A stretch of 6,342 bases of DNA from Coriobacteriia bacterium (GTDB taxonomy: Bacteria; Actinomycetota; Coriobacteriia; Coriobacteriales; UBA8131): contig WQXX01000064.1 in assembly GCA_009781535.1 (NCBI GenBank), positions 1 through 6,342 on the forward strand, given 5' to 3'. This document shows positions 4,814 through 6,342 of this stretch, piece after piece. The translations under genes and the position numbers were made by a program. The notes beneath the pieces are model-generated. The model searched no databases. It saw only the letters and a list, made by a program, of their open reading frames with translations, and was not told where the DNA came from. Within the stretch, counting starts at the first letter, position 1, and every line of letters begins with the position of its first letter.

Positions 4814-6296
4814 AAGAGTCGTTTCTCCGGTTATTCTCTGACACATCCGCGCGGTTTCGGGACACAAACCCCGTCCGGTTGCGGGAAAGCGATGAAAGCG
4901 ATAAAGGCGCTGCAGATGGATTCCTTCTGGGTTGAGGCTGGTTTGGTGCAGGTTGGGGTTGGATTGCACCAGATCTCATTGTAGACCCCATTGCAGGTCT
5001 TGCTGCAGGGCTACCCGCAGGTTTTGCTGCTTGCTTAGCCTGTCTCCCACCATCGATGATGACAAGATTATCGCGCCGGCGCACCGCGGCTTCGCGCGCG
5101 TCGGTATGGAAGGAGACCGAGAGTATCAATCCCACAAGTATCATCGACGATATCATCGAGGTGCCGCCGGCGCTGATGAAAGGCAAAGGCTTGCCGGTTA
5201 TCGGCGCCCAACCTATTACGCACATCATGTTAAGAAAGGCTTGAAAGCCGATAAGCGCCGCGGCTGTGCCGGCGAGCATGCGGCCTCGGACATCTGGAGC
5301 GTTGCGCGCAATCATGAGCGCGGAGAAGACAAGTACCAAAAACAGGATCGCGGTGGCTAATGCCCCAATAAGCCCCAGTTCCTCTCCGATGATCGCGAAG
5401 ATGAAGTCGTTTTGTGCTTCGGGCAGATAGAAGAACTTCTGATGCGACTGCCCGATGCCGACCCCCAGGATCCCTCCTTCTGCAAAGGCATAAAACGAGT
5501 TGATGACCTGATAGCCATCTTCCAGAGGTGATGCCCAAGGATCAAGAAAAGACAGGAAGCGACTTTGCCGGAATCCCTCGATGGCGATGGCAAAGGCGCC
5601 GAGTACGATCAGTATCCCTACCGCGGTGAGGACAAAACGGAAAGGAATACCACCGAGCCACATGACGATGATAACCCCGACAAGGGCGATGACCGCAGTG
5701 CCCAGGTCGGGCTGCGCTAAAAGCAGGAGAACTGGGATAAAGACGCCACAGGCTGCAGCAGCAAGTAATACGTTCGAGGAACCTGACTCGTGGAGTTTCG
5801 TGATGAGATGGGTGCATACAAGGAGCATAGCGATTTTAGCAAGCTCTCCGGGTTGCAGGTTAAAGCCGGCGATTTCGATCCATCGCTGCGCACCTGAGTT
5901 GATAAAACCGTCAATGAGCGTGTAAATGAGCAGGGCAACAACAAGGCCCCAGATAAGCCATGAAAGCACACCGTTCAATCGCCGGTAGTTTATAAAGGCA
6001 AGGATAACTGCGACAACAAGACCAAGCCCCACGAATTGTATCTGCTTGATGAAGTAGAATGCTGCGTCGCCTTTTTCTCGCAAAGCGATGATGCTCGATG
6101 CGCTATAGACCATCATAAGCCCGAACAGGAGCAAGACCACAACCGTGACGATGAAGATAATACGCGCGAGCAAGACCCTATTGACGATAGGCGTGCTTGG
6201 CGTTTTTATTCTTGCCGGCTTTTTGGCGTGTATGGCCGGCTTTTTGGCGTGTATGGCCGGCTTTTTGGCGTGTATAGCTGTCATCTCGCCGTTCAT
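4812..6296 (-). CDS. ftsW: Septal peptidoglycan glycosyltransferase, SEDS family (FtsW)
   Basis: FtsW is the membrane enzyme that polymerises lipid II into septal glycan with a partner class B penicillin-binding protein. The 494-residue product has about ten hydrophobic segments (roughly 42-65, 84-101, 111-129, 151-166, 176-194, 198-215, 219-240, 303-330, 340-362, 378-396). Signatures include 'GAQRWIEIAGFNLQPGELAK' (135-154), 'FLDPWASPLEDGYQ' (250-263), 'LPEAQNDFIFAIIGEELG' (291-308) with the Asp-297 equivalent to the catalytic Asp of SEDS enzymes, and 'LPFISAGGTS' (371-380). RodA is possible in principle, but position between a murD-like end and murG argues for FtsW. Two added parts are unusual: an N-terminal basic tail with three AIHAKKP units (7-27), and a C-terminal cytoplasmic tail of about 95 residues (400-494) rich in Pro, Gln, Arg and Ser. 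The ATG at 6296 overlaps the preceding stop as ATGA and has GGGG six bases ahead; ATG at 6284 is the alternative. It was most likely translated by coupling. Confidence 0.95.
   Translation of the reverse strand: MNGEMTAIHAKKPAIHAKKPAIHAKKPARIKTPSTPIVNRVLLARIIFIVTVVVLLLFGLMMVYSASSIIALREKGDAAFYFIKQIQFVGLGLVVAVILAFINYRRLNGVLSWLIWGLVVALLIYTLIDGFINSGAQRWIEIAGFNLQPGELAKIAMLLVCTHLITKLHESGSSNVLLAAAACGVFIPVLLLLAQPDLGTAVIALVGVIIVMWLGGIPFRFVLTAVGILIVLGAFAIAIEGFRQSRFLSFLDPWASPLEDGYQVINSFYAFAEGGILGVGIGQSHQKFFYLPEAQNDFIFAIIGEELGLIGALATAILFLVLVFSALMIARNAPDVRGRMLAGTAAALIGFQAFLNMMCVIGWAPITGKPLPFISAGGTSMISSMILVGLILSVSFHTDAREAAVRRRDNLVIIDGGRQAKQAAKPAGSPAARPAMGSTMRSGAIQPQPAPNQPQPRRNPSAAPLSLSSLSRNRTGFVSRNRADVSENNRRNDS
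6216..6278 (-). repeat. ftsW: Three 21-base tandem repeats at the 5' end of ftsW
   Basis: On the coding strand the unit GCC ATA CAC GCC AAA AAG CCG occurs three times in direct succession; only the first copy differs (GCT for GCC). It encodes AIHAKKP three times in the predicted cytoplasmic N-terminus. Near-identity at the third codon positions points to recent duplication. Copy-number changes would keep the reading frame. Confidence 0.9.
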
Positions 6297-6342
6297 GACT
6301 GCCCCGCTTTTTGTTTCGCCTCTGCGAATGCAGCATCTGCGG
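6293..6342 (-). CDS. 3' end of an upstream gene, probably murD (5' part beyond window)
   Basis: One frame reads 15 codons ending ADAAFAEAKQKAGQS and then TGA (6295-6293). The TGA overlaps the ftsW ATG as ATGA, the classic four-base junction of coupled genes, and the other two frames read into ftsW or have no such junction. The alanine-rich amphipathic helix would suit the C-terminus of a Mur ligase. In many dcw clusters murD directly precedes ftsW and murG, so UDP-MurNAc-L-Ala:D-Glu ligase is the likely identity, but 15 residues cannot prove it. Confidence 0.5.
   Translation of the reverse strand, partial: ADAAFAEAKQKAGQS

Noticed and set aside
4802..4969. 56-residue N-terminal extension of murG
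   Set aside because: It overlaps the ftsW tail in another frame, does not resemble MurG, and the ATG at 4801 has a good ribosome site and matches the family start.
6216..6278. CRISPR-like array
   Set aside because: The 21-base units are directly adjacent with no spacers and encode an in-frame heptapeptide.

Overview
The window carries a compact, entirely minus-strand block of six genes. Transcription order runs from the right edge to the left: the last 15 codons of a probable murD, then ftsW, murG, a 230-base gap, a DegV-family lipid-binding protein, a divergent NAD-type dehydrogenase-like protein with a histidine/cysteine/aspartate-rich tail, and a THUMP-domain RNA methyltransferase (RlmL type) that runs off the left edge. 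Nothing on the plus strand looks coding. I see no tRNA, rRNA, CRISPR array, transposase or phage gene.

Organism: base composition looks moderately GC-rich (by eye, not computed). A mur/fts cell-wall cluster combined with a DegV protein, GTG starts with good Shine-Dalgarno sites, and an FtsW with 'SAGGTS' and 'QNDFIF' signatures suggests a Gram-positive bacterium. My best guess is class Coriobacteriia (Actinomycetota). This is an inference from style and gene content, not a database match, and a Firmicutes host is not excluded.

Right part (about 3665-6342): a peptidoglycan segment of the dcw type. The murD-like stop overlaps the ftsW start as ATGA, and the ftsW stop lies inside the murG Shine-Dalgarno site, so the three genes should be co-transcribed and translationally coupled. 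They cover addition of D-Glu to the UDP-MurNAc peptide (MurD), synthesis of lipid II (MurG) and septal glycan polymerisation (FtsW). The cluster stops at murG; murC and murB, which often follow, are not here.

Middle (3435-3664): the only real intergenic gap. It holds two perfect inverted repeats in tandem upstream of degV, a weak candidate promoter and a strong ribosome binding site.

Left part (1-3434): a probable second operon, degV, dehydrogenase-like gene, RNA methyltransferase gene, with junctions of 1 and 20 bases. DegV/FakB proteins carry fatty acids. The dehydrogenase-like protein has lost several catalytic-site residues and gained a metal-ligand-like tail. Three of the five main genes (methyltransferase, dehydrogenase-like, ftsW) contain short tandem DNA repeats of 12, 15 or 21 bases, all multiples of three. 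They place low-complexity segments at the edges or surface of conserved proteins. The dehydrogenase-like protein with its tail is the most unusual item in the window.
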